Source: Numida meleagris
Lineage: Eukaryota > Chordata > Aves > Galliformes > Numididae
Direction of reading: 5' to 3'
Assembly (NCBI RefSeq): GCF_002078875.1
Contig: NC_034411.1
Location: 4,801,180 to 4,865,179, forward strand
DNA length: 64,000 nucleotides
Under the pieces are notes generated by a model. The model worked only from the letters and a program-made list of their open reading frames with translations. It made no database searches and was not told the origin of the DNA. Each line of letters starts with the position of its first letter. The stretch's first letter is position 1. This document shows, one piece after another, positions 11,357 through 23,836 of this stretch. The translations under genes and the position numbers were made by a program.

Positions 11357-14300
11357 ATATGGAATACATACTAGTTCTGGATGCAAAAGGTGCATACAGA
11401 TGCTTGGAGCATCTTCAGATTTTGGATGTTACTGGTATGAGGTAGAGAAAGAACAATGAGTCATTAAAATGGCAACTTAGTGAGAACTGTTCTCTTAGGA
11501 GGTTGTGGCGAGTTGGACTGTATGTGTTCCAGCACTTGACAGAAAAAGGACTTCACTTGGACCAGCCACTTTCATCCTAGTTTACAAGTTTACATGTTTT
11601 TTTTCTCTCTTTTAGCTTTGGAGGAGGATGGGTAAAAACCCAAACACGGAAATGTTTATTTGATCAACACTCAAGAAATATTCATCAGTGGGGAAAAAAA
11701 AATGCAATAAATTTCGGAATGATTAATGAGCTCTCCTAAATTTAGTTTCAGTTTAATTGTCTGTGGAAATTGTAGGGTTCTTCTTTGGCTGCTTTTTCCC
11801 CGTCTTAACCTCTAATTAGCGAGCTGCAGTCCTTTTTCTTGACGCTTTCAGCGAGCATGGTTCCAGCAGTGAGGTGGCATGGCGTACAGCAATGGAGCTG
11901 TGGTCCAGAGAAAGGATCAAACTGGTTCCCGTTATTTTATTTACACGGGGGTGTTGCTGTTGAGTCGGCAGGCAAACTGCTGCTAGAAGGAGTGAAGGAA
12001 ACGCTAGCAAAATCAGCAAGTGCAAGCTGCTCTTGAGGTCTTGGGGCATGGTTAGAGCTGAAAGGATTTGTGGTGGAAGCGCTTGTGGCGGTGGTGAATT
12101 AACCACAAGCGTCTTTGCCACGAGGGGGTGAGATCGCACGGCTGGTCTTGGGCTCACATAGCACACACATCCTGCACTGCCACCTGGCAGTGCCACTTCT
12201 TTCCATGGCCACTTAGGGAAATCAGCCTCCTGCCTACGGTCTGCAGGTTTGCATCTGAAAGACACATCTGCTCCAGAGAGCTCGAGTATTGTTCTAACTG
12301 GAAATAGACCTGCAAGGCAAGGCACTGTGAGTCCAGGTAGATAAGAGCTACGTGTCTATATCAAAATGTGAACAGTGGAACTGGCAGGAAGGAGGGATGG
12401 GAAGGGTTAGGACTGGTGGTCTGGTATGTATGTGATGGAGTTACTGATCTGATGCTGCTGCTTGGTGATTTCTCTTCCTGCATGGCGCTGCCTGCGTGTG
12501 ATGGTGCAGTCCATCTACCATCCTCGTGTGCCACAGAGAAAAAAATGATTCTCGTCCATTCTAACCTCAGCAAAGTTTTCATCGAAGCCGTAATACTGCT
12601 TCTGGTTGAATGCAGTCTTACAACGGCAGTGCTCATTTACTGCAGATTTTTTGGATAACAGCTTTAATCTCCTTCATCGTTAAGAAGTGCCCTAGTGGGA
12701 GCTTTAAGGAGCTGTCTTGGGAGTGTAACAAAACTGCCTGGCTCCTTGCTTCACATCTCACACGGCCAGCGGGACAGGGACAGAGCTGGTGCCCTGGCAA
12801 AGCAGGAGCAGGGCGGTATTTGCTGGGAAGTAACAGCGATATGGCTCCAGCCTGCCAACGGCTGAGATAAATCGGAAATGGTGAGTATCTGCAGCTAGGA
12901 GAGATTAGAGAGCCCCAGCAACCTGACAGGAGAAAAGAATAGTCCCACAGAATCTGAAATGCTGTCATTTCCAGTGATTTCATCTGGGCTCTTGGCTCTG
13001 TCATGCCCGTGAAAATATCTACAGGCCTTCACATCATTTTGATTATTTGTGATCTGCCTTTTCTGTAAAGTCCCTGAATAGAGTTTTTCATGGAATGTGA
13101 AAATGGTAACAGAAAAAATAATAATTACGGGTTCTTTCCCCTGTGTTTGTCAAACTTCAGACAATGTTTTTCCATTTGGAGGCATGTCATGAATTGCACG
13201 CTCCTGGAGCAGTAGAATGGAGAGGATAACCAATCTCTGTCTGACTCAGCTGACTTACTTTTATCGTAACGGGCATTTTCTGAAATCTCTCATAAGGTGA
13301 TGGCTACACTTTATTCTTCACCTTCTTTATGGTCTTCTCAAGATTTTTTCAGTTTATAGACTGTAACTTTTGGAAACATTCACTTAAATTGTGCATTTGA
13401 CACCTGTATCCAGGAAGATTTGGGAGAATATTCTTCCGGACGGTGGAAGATGTATATTCTTCGTCTTACTGCAATGTATTCTTCCTGATGTGACAGAAAT
13501 ATCCAGATTATTGAGTTCCGCTTTGCTCCATGAAGGAACATGTGACTGCTGTGCACTAGTTAGCCCTGCAGCAACCATTTAGGCCGGCGCTGGAAAACAG
13601 AGCGTATGGGAAAACGCATAGCCAGATTCTCTGTTTCTTCTGGAGCGTGGCTCACGCTGACCACAGTGGGAGCTGCTTCTAATTTCAGCTCCATAAAGAG
13701 ATGATCGTTAGAGAGGTTACGTAACACGTTCGTATGCAGAGCATGTTACATCGGCTCCGCTGGATGTGCCTTAACGTAGTCCTTACTTTGGTGCTTGGCT
13801 CGCAGGCTCCTCAGTCCTACTCGTCTGTTCTAGTTGCTTACAGGAGCTTATAATTCATTGTCAAAATCTTCCTTCCAGGCTGCTCTTGCAAAAGCAGTGC
13901 AGTAACACCTTGCCTTCCTCTAACTCTGCGGCAAAATTTACAAGCAAAGTCTTGTCTGCACAGCTGGGAAAAAATGCGAGGGCTCCTTTGGTAGGGCATG
14001 ACGTGTGCTTTTGTTGTCGTTTTGTGCTTTCCTTTCTTGCTTTTTATTTTGTTTTGTTTAAAAGCAGTGTTGTTCACGAGCGTTAATATCCCAAGCTAAA
14101 CCGGTGGTGCTAATTTTGCCCTGAAATGCACCCTCTGAGGCCATCCCTGCAGCCGCAGCCAGGCTGCCCTTGCCCAGCCCGCCTGCGTGCAGAGCACAAG
14201 AGCTGCCAGCACCTGGTGCTGCTGCCAACCCCAAGGACGCACACACTGCTGTGCTGCCAGGGCAGGGCCCCAGCTAGCTCCTGCTCAGCGGCTGGGTTTT

Positions 14301-14573
14301 ATCACGAGTTCAGGTTTTTGATCGTTTCGAAACCAGGATGTTGAATATTAATGTTTCAAGAATGAAGTATGTTAGCTTTTATCACCTTTTCATTTCTCGT
14401 TCATTACCATAGTGTAATTGTTGCTTTATTAAAACTTTTTGCAATCAGTAAGTACAGGCGTTTTCCTTTCTGAAGTCAAATACTACGCAACTATTTCCTA
14501 GTGAGGGAAATTGAAGTGAAATCTTGTGGTTAGGTACTCCCAAAGTACCCTAGGTAGCACATAAGCGATGCTT

Positions 14574-14708
14574 TAAAAAAAAGAGAAGGAGAGAAAGGAA
14601 GAAAGAAAGGAAAAAAGAAAGAAAGGAAGAGTGAAAGAAAGAACAAAAGGAAAAAAAGAAAGGATGGAAGAAAGGAAAGAGAGAAAAATGGAAGGAAAGA
14701 GAAGAAAT
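14574..14708. repeat. Imperfect (GAAA/GGAA)n purine microsatellite
   Basis: About 135 bases are almost entirely A and G on the + strand, made of mixed AAAG, GGAA and longer A-run units with rare T or C interruptions. It is likely length-variable and could form a triplex. The open frame through its complement is a by-product of the composition. Confidence 0.9.
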
Positions 14709-14891
14709 AGCTTACTGGGTGCTGTTGTCGTGTGGAGGTAGGCTTTGGGAGGTTCAGGGCAGGTTGTAATTTTAAGAAGACAAAAGCAAAGAAAGCACAA
14801 AGAACTTCACTTGCGTTTTTTCTGTATTCCAGATAACATGTTCAAGTACCTTTGGGGTACTGAAAAGATGCATGAATTATATAAATTTCAC

Positions 14892-14911
14892 TAATTATTT
14901 TGAAATAATTA
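14892..14911. repeat. 20-bp near-perfect AT palindrome
   Basis: TAATTATTT and AAATAATTA are exact reverse complements separated by two bases. The paired TAATTA/TAATTATT cores resemble dimeric homeodomain sites, but in AT-rich DNA this may be chance. Confidence 0.5.
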
Positions 14912-17474
14912 CTACCCGAGCTGCTTTTGTAATTGTGCAGGTAAAACCTAGGACTACCTCTTATTCTCTTTTGCGTAGGCTTTTAAATATTGATGACGGC
15001 GCTACATAAATGGATTAATTATATACTGTAGCACTTTGATTCCCTTTAATGCTGCATTTACAAACCACACAAATGGCCCAAATTATGAGATGAAGAATTG
15101 GCTGTAGTAGGCTTGAATATTTTTCCCTCATTATTCTGCCCTGAAAAAAGTTCCTTTTCCTTTACATTTCAGCACAGCTATTTTTTAAAATACCTTGATC
15201 TGACAGCGACTAAAAGCAGTTAAGCAAACCACAATTTGACACACAAAATGGATGAAATCTTAATTCGTAGCTTTCCTTTTATCCACAGGGTAGTGCGTGT
15301 GACGATTTATCAACCTGTGTTTTAGAATGAAATTCTTGCTGCCTTGTGCCTTTCTCAGCTTTGCCATAAAGAGCCAGAGGACTGTGAAGAACACGCGTGC
15401 CTTCGGCAGAGGGGATCACGCAAAGCCCGGCGGTGGCCGGTCCTGTGCTTGCCAGCCACTTGTAGCCTTTTCCAGTTCCTTCCTATTCAAATTGCAGCTT
15501 CTGATTCAACGAGTCTGTCTCCATTTCCCTCCCAGAGATGAGATCAGCCTCACAAAACAGGTTCTTCTAACTGTCCTTCACCGGGCGCTGGTGGGAAACC
15601 TTCTTCTTTTGTATCGCTTTCATTTGACTTAGAAGAGACGTTTCTGCCTAGCTGAAAATAATAGCAGCTGATTGGTGTGAAGGGCACAGATTGCACAGGT
15701 GTGAAGGCATGAAGAGATGAAGTGCTGTTCTGGCAGGATTTCTCCTGAAATTTTTTGTGCTGAGTTGCGTTTGGGACTGGAGGTGTCCTGATGACAGCCC
15801 TTCAAAGCAAGTTCATCGGTTCTTTGTTTTTCCTTTCAGTTACACTTCCTTTTTTTGGTTGACTTTCCCACCGAGAAACAATTATGGTGCCTAGAATCCT
15901 CAGGCTTCTGTAAAATTTAGGCTGCTTTTTTCTGTTGGAAGCTAAGCTTCAGTCTGTGTGGAAGTTTGGATGGCAGTGTTGAGGATGTGCTCTTGGCCAA
16001 GCGCTGTCTCTTACATTATTCTCAGTATACGTTGAACAATTTCAATTTCTCTTAATCTTCTCTCACTCTGCATTCAAGCAATTAGTGTATTTGTCTGTAA
16101 GGTGAAAAAACCCATCATATTTTGTTTCTTCTGCATCAAAGTGTACCTCCAGCGTACTCAAAATGTTGAATGCCAGAGTGATAGCTGTGTGCTTGTTTCT
16201 GCACTTCTCTCACATCACACTGCTGCTCCAAATGCCTACTGCCTTGCCCGTGTTCAATGCCGACATTAGTTTTTCTGGGTGTATTTATATATATGTGTGT
16301 GTGCTCTTCACTCTTGGTATCACATTTCAGAGATGCTTTGCATACGACTGATTAAGGTTAATGGGTGCAATGCATAATCTTTAAAAATAGCTTTCTTGCA
16401 TAATTGCACACTATGTATTGAGTTTGTAATGTATTAGAAGAGGAAAAATACTGAAAAGTTATGACAGTTATTGTTTCCATATTGAATTCAGAATGTTGTG
16501 AAGGCAATTTCCTTGACAGACTCAACTCCGGAGCACTTAATAATATATGATTTTTTTTTGCTTAATCTACCTATGAAATACCCTTTAGAGGCTTGAAATA
16601 GAAATAATGACTACTTTATTTTTGAAGATGGTAAAATTTAGCTGAAACAATTTGTTCTCCATAGAGAGCTTGTGAGAGGGGAAAGTAGGATAACACAGAC
16701 TGCATGATTGCAGTCACAAAAACATTCTATTAGGTCCAAACACAAAACTTATACTTTTGAATTGAGTAAAGCCTCCCATTAGATTTCATTAATCTCTAAA
16801 TTTGGACAAATTTGCAGAATGTGTGTTCAATATCTGGGGGAAAAAAGTAATACATGGAAATTTCAGTCCCTTTCTATTGTCTCTCATGCTCCTGCCTAGG
16901 AGTTCTTTAGACTTAGTAGGTCTTGCTTTGGGAATTCCTGTCTTCTTAGAAAGAGAGCTTAAAGTTGGTACTTTTTGCCAATGATAAACCTACATGGGAA
17001 GACCTTCACTTTTTTTTACAGAGGTTTTTGAGTGAGCATAAGAGAATTCTTACTACATGGAAGCTTGAGCCCTTGCCTATGTTTAGAGAATATGACCTGC
17101 TCTGGATGACTGGTTTGAAAACAAACCACCCCCAAAACTAATAGGCTGAACACAGAAGTAGCTTAGCTTCCAGGAGCGGTGTGGGGCTGAGTCTCTGGCT
17201 GGCACAGGGCTCGCTCTGCTCGTGCTGGGGTGTAGGGGCCGAGGGGTACAGAGCAGCCAGCTCTCCATCCCCGCCGTCCTGCTGGGGCTGTCTCCATGGC
17301 ATCCTGCTTGCTCGTCAGCTGTGGGATTCAGCCCAGCTTGGCGGTTTAGTTCTAGTCCAGAAAGGTGAAAGCCCTTTCCAGGAGCAGAGGGAAGCGACGC
17401 ATTTGTAGAAATTTTCTGCATGGTAGCAAGCAGTTAAGTGAATTACTGCTCCCTGTTATCCCAGATCTGTTTGT

Positions 17475-17501
17475 GGTGTACGGCTGTGTATGCTGTACAC
17501 C
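17475..17501. repeat. Short hairpin, 10-bp stem and 7-nt loop
   Basis: GGTGTACGGC pairs with GCTGTACACC (nine Watson-Crick pairs and one G-T) around the loop TGTGTAT. It is too short for a microRNA precursor unless flanking pairing extends, and the next flanking base pair does not form. No T-run or other functional context is seen. Confidence 0.5.
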
Positions 17502-18971
17502 CTCCATGTTGAGTATCTGAAGGCCGTGTTTGCAAAATGCATGTAGGTGTCTGGAGACGCTAATAGTGGCATTTTCTGATGTGCCTGCATGTTTGAAGTC
17601 AGTCGTATTTCACGGGCTGCTTGGCTTTTCTAATTTCCAGTAGTCTCTGCTTTGCATCATTAGGCACGTATATAAGTTTCCAAATTTGTCCGAGTCTGTT
17701 ATTATAATGTTATTTTACCTCTCCTGATTGCAGTGGCATTGCACGCAAGAAAGTATTCTGAGTAAAGTGAATTACAACGGCGATCATACCGTATTATATA
17801 GTACGTTGCTTCATTTTATTTACTATCCATCCTTCAAAATTACTCTGTGAACTTTAAGCCTGAAGCTTTTTACTGTGAGGTACCGAAACACATCTTGTGC
17901 AAAAATGGCTGAACGTACAGGGCGCAGTTGTTAGCTCACTTTTCTTTGTTCTCTCTGCTTTCTGGAGAAAAGATCAAACAAAATGCAGTGGCAGGTAAGG
18001 ATGTCTCAGAAAACATGTCGAAGAAATGTAGCTTCCTGTTCCATAAATTACTTGTACTCTGCTCACCAGCTGCCTGTTATGATGTTTTATTGATGAATAA
18101 AAATGGTGTCTGAGGCAATAGAGTGCCTCGCATCTTACAACACTGCCAGTTATAAAGATGTCTTCTTGAATAAATTTCCCAATTAGAAAGTATTGACAAA
18201 AATATTTAATCTTTTTTACATCAAAGTAAGCTCAAACATCTGCTGCCAAAGTCAGACAATATCAAGTAATCTTTTAAAAGTATATTTTTATTATACTGAC
18301 AGATGCATGGCTGCATGACATAGATGTCAATTTAAGTTACTAGAGCCATTAATACTTGACAAAGACACGCTCCCAAAAGAATTTACGTTTTTAAAACATT
18401 GTCAGATGAGTATATGCCAACAAAAAGTAACCAGAGTTAGTCAGCTGTGTTGTTAACAAAGCTAAAAGCATGTTATCTCCGGAGACATCACAAAAATTGG
18501 TATTCCCATCATTTCTGTTTTTTAACTTCAACAGAATTGACAGCGGGAAAAAAAAAGCATTTTTGTGACTGCAAATGCCGGTTTAAGCAACCTGTACTTT
18601 TTCACTTTCCGTATCTTTTGGCTTGCGGCACAGAAAGATTTTCAGTTTCATTTGAGGCGAACTTCTTCAGCATTCATTTGCTTTCCACCAAATTTCAGAT
18701 AATCCTTCTTCTTGGCGAGGGCACTGTTGTAAAGGGAACGTTGAGGAAAATGTGAAGACTTGTGCCAGAGTTTCTGGTCTGCTTATTCGATTGAAAAAGT
18801 GTTGGAAAGCTGTATGGCTTAACTCATTAAGAAAGACGAGGTTTAAAACATTCGTGTCCAGTTCTTATTTGTAAATTATGCTGGATTATTCATCATTTAG
18901 ATTGGTACATTTTAGTAACCGGATCTTTCAATAGGAATGTTACATAGTGAGAAACTAAGCTTGCTTAAAAT

Positions 18972-19024
18972 ACTTTTCTCCTTTTTTTTTTTCCTTTTTT
19001 TTTTCTTTTTCTCCCTTGCTGCAG
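18972..19024 (+). promoter_or_regulatory. Strong pyrimidine tract followed by GCAG (possible cryptic acceptor)
   Basis: Almost 48 bases of T and C are followed directly by TTGCTGCAG, an excellent sequence match to a 3' splice site. An AATAAA lies about 125 bases downstream at 19147-19152. This could define an alternative terminal exon, but the tract may simply be a poly-T insertion and no coding frame is recognised after it. Confidence 0.25.
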
Positions 19025-20511
19025 AAGTGCTTTGGAAAAAACATTGGTTTTTGGAGCAAGAGTGGAGCGTTCTGCGTAGAACTGACCAGTGCTCGTGGAG
19101 TTCATTTAGTTTCCCTATCCCGGTGCTGTTCTTGTATATTTAAAAGAATAAAAGCCAAAACCACTGAGGTGCTGAGTCATTAGAAATACTGAAGTTCTGG
19201 TTGAATCTGGGGTCATAAGCACCTCATTAAGGGCTAAATTGCTATACGGAATGAATAGAGACAGTGTTTCCTCTTATGTGGATTTTTTCAAGTAGATTTT
19301 TTCTTTGAGAGGAGCCTGAACGTTTTAGAAACACTCCTTGCTGCTAATGCTTCTAGTCTATCTAATAATAAGAAATCTAGACCTTAGGGCTGGAGGCCAC
19401 ATTACTACTCCTGGACATGCTTTTGTTTGCCATGCAGAGGCAGACTGAGGGTGAGATCAGTCTCTGTAAATGTAGAGTCCAAGACTCTTTTTAAAGTTAA
19501 GGGGAGATGCTCAACATCTCATCCTGAAGCTGCTCTTCAATATGCTCCCTGGAAATTGCTCCCCAAATGTCGCTGTTTTAATTAAATTGAACTCTGTTTT
19601 AGCTGATGCTGCCTCTCGCAGGGCAGTGCTAAGGGGGATGTTTTGGATGGGGCTTTGTCAGGATGTGTTACACTGCAGTCTGACAGGGAACTGTGTACTC
19701 CGCTGGCTGCCTGACCACTCCATGTCACTTGTCTTAGTATTACTGAGTACATATTAAAATCACATTTTCAGTTATGTATTGTGTCTGGATTTTCCGAGTT
19801 GATGCCCAGCAATCTATTGTAGTTTGTAATGAGGTGGTTTTAGCTCGGTTGGTCAGGTCAGCTTGAATGCATAATGTGAGGAATGAAAGGAGGTGCAGGA
19901 AGTCTCTACCATGCATTTCTTTGTAGTACCTCTTACTTTCTTTTATCATTCTTAGTCTCAGTAACGGTGACAATTCACCTCCCCGCCACTCTGCTAAATC
20001 TCATATAATTTGAGAATCTTATTCACCTCTGGAATAGAGAAGTAGGGACAAAAGATTAGTCACGATGGATTTACTAGATGCCCACGAATACTGTCCTATA
20101 AGGTACTTAAGGCTGGGCACGCCATGGCTTTGGTGGGAGAGTTGTGCGTGCACAGTGCAAGGCTGCAGCGTGGGAGGCAGTTTGGACTGCATCTGCTTTG
20201 GAAGCTGAAAGCTTCTGGAGTCCCACTGCTGGTTGCTCATACCTACCTCTGCAACAGGAGCGCCTTTCAAGGCGTTATGCAGGACTTATCATTTGGGAGC
20301 ACTGCAGGATGAAATGCAGCTGTGGATTAGCAGAAGGGAAGGAGAAATCATACTGCTCCAATGTACGTGATGTGGTTACAGCTCTGGGGCTGTGCTGTCT
20401 GAATCCAGGTGAAAATCCCTAGTTCTGGCCAGTGGGCAAGGTGTTCTTACAGTGTTAAGCAAGTAGGCATGTCTTTAATGGTAACACTTTCCCAAGTGTT
20501 CCCAAGTTGGT

Positions 20512-20732
20512 TGGATACTGGGAAAAACTTCTCCCGAAGAGCAGTGAGGCACTGGCACTGGCACAGGCTGCCCAGGGAGGTGGCTGAGTTGCCGTCCCTG
20601 GTGGCGTTCAAGAACCATGGAAATGTGGTACTTAAGGACGTGGTTTAGTGGGCAGTATTGATGGCACGTGGACGGTTGAACTAGATGATCTTAGAGGTCT
20701 TTTTGAACCTTAATGATTCTATGATGCTATGA
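20512..20732 (+). mobile_element. CR1 LINE, 3' fragment
   Basis: GGGAAAAACTTCTCCC, GCACAGGCTGCCCAGGGAGG, GCGTTCAAGAACCATGG, GAACTAGATGATCTTAGAGG and a degenerate ATTCTATGATGCTATGA tail appear in canonical CR1 order. The copy is 5'-truncated and carries no coding capacity. Confidence 0.93.
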
Positions 20733-21385
20733 AAAATGGAGTGGAATGTTGTATTGAAGCTGCAACAGATGCATTGGAGCCAAAAATCTGTTAGAAATGT
20801 TTTTGCTGTTTCTATAGAGAAGAGTGTGATGCTGACTTATATGTTATTAGCAAGTTTTAGAATGTATTGGAAAGGTAAACATTGTCAGAAAAAAATGCAT
20901 GAGAAAAACATAATTCTCAGAGAAGCCAGCAGATAAGAGTTTGCAGTGAGGAGCTTGGCTGGGTTTCAGAAGAATCCTTTTTACCAGTGGTAACGTTCGT
21001 AACACTGAGGTGCAGCAGATCTTAGCTATGTCTCTCAAGTCTCTCAGAGATATTGACTGAAATCCTAGAATTTGACTTATTCAGGAACTAGAATGGTGAC
21101 TGAACGTGCATTCTGCACTGCCAAAAAGAATGATGTTGAATAGCATGGCAGAAGATAACATTCTGTTGCTCTTATTTTATTCGGTTATGAAGTATACTGA
21201 TTTTTATCTCAGATATACTCGCTTTACTGCAGGGAAGGTGATGTTACCTGTTACAGGAGTACTTTGGAAGCTGCTGTAAAAATATGTGGCTGTTTGCAGT
21301 TTGTGTCTGTCCTTAATACTGAATTTCAGCGAGGACAAGAGCAGATAAATATAGAGAGATTAAAGTTCAATATCATTCTGCAATA

Positions 21386-22206
21386 TTTGTGGATGGCACC
21401 AAGCTGAGTGGTGCAGTTGATGTGATAGAAGGGAGGGCTGCCATCCAGAGTGACCTGGACAGGCTTGAGAAGTGGGCCCAGGTGAACCTCGTGAAGTTCA
21501 ACAAGGCCACATGCAAGGTGCTGCACATGAGTTGGGGCAATCCCAGATCGGTACTGACTGGGGGATGAGTGGACTGAGAGCAGCCCAGTGGAGAAAGCGC
21601 TGGGGGTATGAATTTGTGAAAAATTGGATGTGGGCCTACAGTGCAAGCTTGAAGCCCGTAAAGACAGTTGTGTGCTGTACCAAAAGAAACACGGTGGAGG
21701 AGGGTGATTGTCCACCTCTGCTCCATCTTTGTGAGACATTTCCTGCATTCAGCTCTGGGGCTTCCAATGCAAGAAAGATGGGGACCTGTCAGAGTGGGTC
21801 CAGAGAAGGGCCTTGAAAATGCTCACAGGGATGGAGCGTCTCTGCTATGAGCAGAGTCTGAGAGAGCTGGGGTTGTTTAGCCTGGAGAAGAGAAGGCTCC
21901 AGGAAGTCCTTACTGCAGCCTTTTAATTCTTAAAGTAAGGCATGTAAAAAGTCGTCTTCCCATTTTTTGTACAAGGACATATAGTAATAGGACAAGGAGT
22001 AACAGTTCTAAACTGAAAGAAGGTAGATTTAGATTAGATATTAGGAAAAAATTCATCGCTATGAGGATGCTGAGGAACTGAACCAGGCTGGCCAGAGAAG
22101 TTGTTGATGGTCCTGTCCCTGGAAGTATTCACGACCAGGTCAGATGGGGCACTGGGCAGCCTTGTCTAGTGGAAGGTGTCCCTGCCAACAGCGCATTAAT
22201 GATCTG
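21386..22206 (+). mobile_element. CR1 LINE fragment including the end of the reverse transcriptase frame
   Basis: This is the longest CR1 copy here, about 820 bases. The first 200 bases translate to a stretch containing DGTKLSGAV and LDRLEKWAQVN, which corresponds to the C-terminal reverse transcriptase region of CR1 ORF2. After that the frame is broken, and the 3' non-coding part follows: the phrases GAGAGAGCTGGGGTTGTTTAGCCTGGAGAAG and TAGTAATAGGACAAGG in pieces, then CTGGGCAGCCTTGTCTAGTGG. The octamer tail is missing or decayed. It is a dead 5'-truncated insertion. Confidence 0.93.
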
Positions 22207-22556
22207 GACCTATTACAACAGTTTGTGTTTGACAAAAAGGAGGATCCTATCTCTCCAAACTCTGTTTCCACCATCATCTCTTTCTTAGTCGCACCCTTCT
22301 GCCTCTTGTGTATCTTTCTGTGAGCCAGTTCACCTCAATAATGGCTTGAAAAACAGTATCGAAAAGAATAGTGGCTTGTTTTCACCTCATTTACTGAGTT
22401 GAATCTTAAGGAAGAATTCCAACAGCCAGAAGGAAAGATATCGCTTTCCAGGGATGAAAAATAAAAGGAGAAGGAAGGGAGAGATCTTCCCATGTTGTCA
22501 GCACAAACTGAGGTGTGAGGGAAAGCTGGTTGCAAATAGTAGAACTGAATGTTAAG

Positions 22557-22804
22557 TCATAGAATCATAGAATCAGCTAGGTTGGAAAAGACCTACAAGA
22601 TCATCCAGTCCAACCATCCACCTACCACCAATAACCCCACTAAACCATGTCTCTCAACACTATAAATGTTTCTTGAACACCTCCAGGGACGGTGACTCCA
22701 CCACCTCCCTGGGCAGCCCATTCCAGCGCCTGACCACTCTTTCAGGAAAGCAGAATTTCCTAATGTCCAGTCTAAATTTCCCCTGGCGCAACTTGAGGCC
22801 GTAA
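22557..22804 (-). mobile_element. CR1 LINE, 3' fragment, inverted
   Basis: Reading + strand, it opens with TCATAGAATCATAGAATCA (the reverse complement of the CR1 tail), then GGTTGGAAAAGACCTACAAG, GATCATCCAGTCCAACC, CTCCCTGGGCAGCCCATTCC and CCTGGCGCAACTTGAGGCC. These are well preserved and in the expected order. It lies opposite to the two CR1 copies just upstream and about 1 kb from the microexon. Confidence 0.94.
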
Positions 22805-23803
22805 GTCAAAGATATATGTAGAGTTTTGGAAAAATACATGAGGAAAACCAAGTTTACTGTCAATTTTCTGTGAAAGCCTCAAGAAAGCCATGGAAAAAAA
22901 ATAATGTTGGGAAATTTGCTGTTTAAAGCCTTCTAGTTAAGGAGCTGAAGGAAGTAATAGAAACAATAACTTGTTACAGCAGAAAGCTTGGATACTGGAA
23001 AATATTCTATGTATCTTGTCCTGCAGCAGGACAAGGACAGGCAATAAGAAATACCTGTGTCCTTCCCATATATTGTTGCTTTTATGCTGTTTTTCAATAT
23101 TACGATACGGCAGGGATTAGTTTCCCATACATCTGAAGGGTGAATGCTTTATCTTTCCTTCTGTTTCTGCCTATGTAGTGAAAAGAAAGTGTTTAGTGTG
23201 GTTCCAGTTTTGCTGGCTTTATTTGGAGAAACACTGTGCTCTGAAAAACACTTCCCATAAGTGACTTATCCATTCCTGGGGTAGGTAGGTGGATGGTTAT
23301 AGTACAGAAACAAGCATACTGAGAGAAATCCCAGCTTAGTTGCCTACCATAGTAGAGCACACTTTGATTTCACTGGAGCCAAGGCTTCTCACAGCTGTCC
23401 ACAAAGTCCCATGTCTTAGAGAATGCGGAGAGCTAATGACAAGTTGCATCAAAGTCTCTCTAAAGAGAGACCAAAGTTCCTCTAAAATGAAAGACTGTTA
23501 TACTTCATTTGGTAATCAAAAATAAATGTGGTGTACAGAATTATAAATTCAAGATTGTAATTTCATAAGCTATTCAGCACATTAAACTTTAATAATTTTG
23601 GTCTGTTTTATTTATTAGCTTACATGCTCAAAGATATTGCAAAATTGTGTAAAAGTAAAGATTATGATTACAAATTACATAGATTGTGTTTGCAGTAAAT
23701 GAGTTTGGGTAAGTGGAGACTAGTGAAATTATTGAAATAAAAGCAATGGCAAATGTTTTGTGAAACATCTTCTGCTTTGGTTTTATCTATATTAGGAAGC
23801 TCT
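22805..23803 (+). other. MACROD2: Intron immediately upstream of the microexon
   Basis: About 1 kb of AT-rich sequence with no recognised repeat. TGCAT and T-rich stretches are present, but I cannot assign splicing-factor sites with confidence. Confidence 0.55.
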
Positions 23804-23836
23804 AGCCTAACAATTCTCCTTTTGTTCTTCTTGCAG
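23804..23836 (+). promoter_or_regulatory. MACROD2: 3' splice site of the microexon: branch point and pyrimidine tract
   Basis: A CTAAC at 23807-23811 matches the vertebrate branch-point consensus, with the likely branch A at 23810, about 27 bases before the exon. A pyrimidine-rich run follows (23814-23832, mostly T and C) and ends in TTGCAG. No other AG lies between the branch A and the acceptor AG. A strong acceptor is expected for an exon this short, because exon definition across 30 bases is sterically difficult. Confidence 0.8.

Larger units (their letters stand above)
11357..20511 (+). other. MACROD2: Upstream intron, central part
   Basis: Mostly anonymous AT-rich DNA. It contains a purine microsatellite (14574-14708), a short palindrome (14892-14911), a hairpin (17475-17501), a strong pyrimidine tract before an AG (18972-19024) and a GC-rich but CpG-poor block at about 14126-14290. 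A patch with scattered CpGs lies at about 13560-13830. I recognise no coding exon. Confidence 0.55.

Noticed and set aside
11816..12325. 169-codon minus-strand open frame
   Set aside because: No domain, signal or family resemblance, and overlapping frames on the other strand are equally long.
19849..19920. TAGCTCGGTTGG resembling a tRNA box A
   Set aside because: No box B or T-arm follows at the right distance and the flanks do not form an acceptor stem.
21472..21816. Open frames between 21.3 and 21.9 kb on both strands
   Set aside because: They lie inside a truncated CR1 LINE and are remnants or antisense shadows of it.
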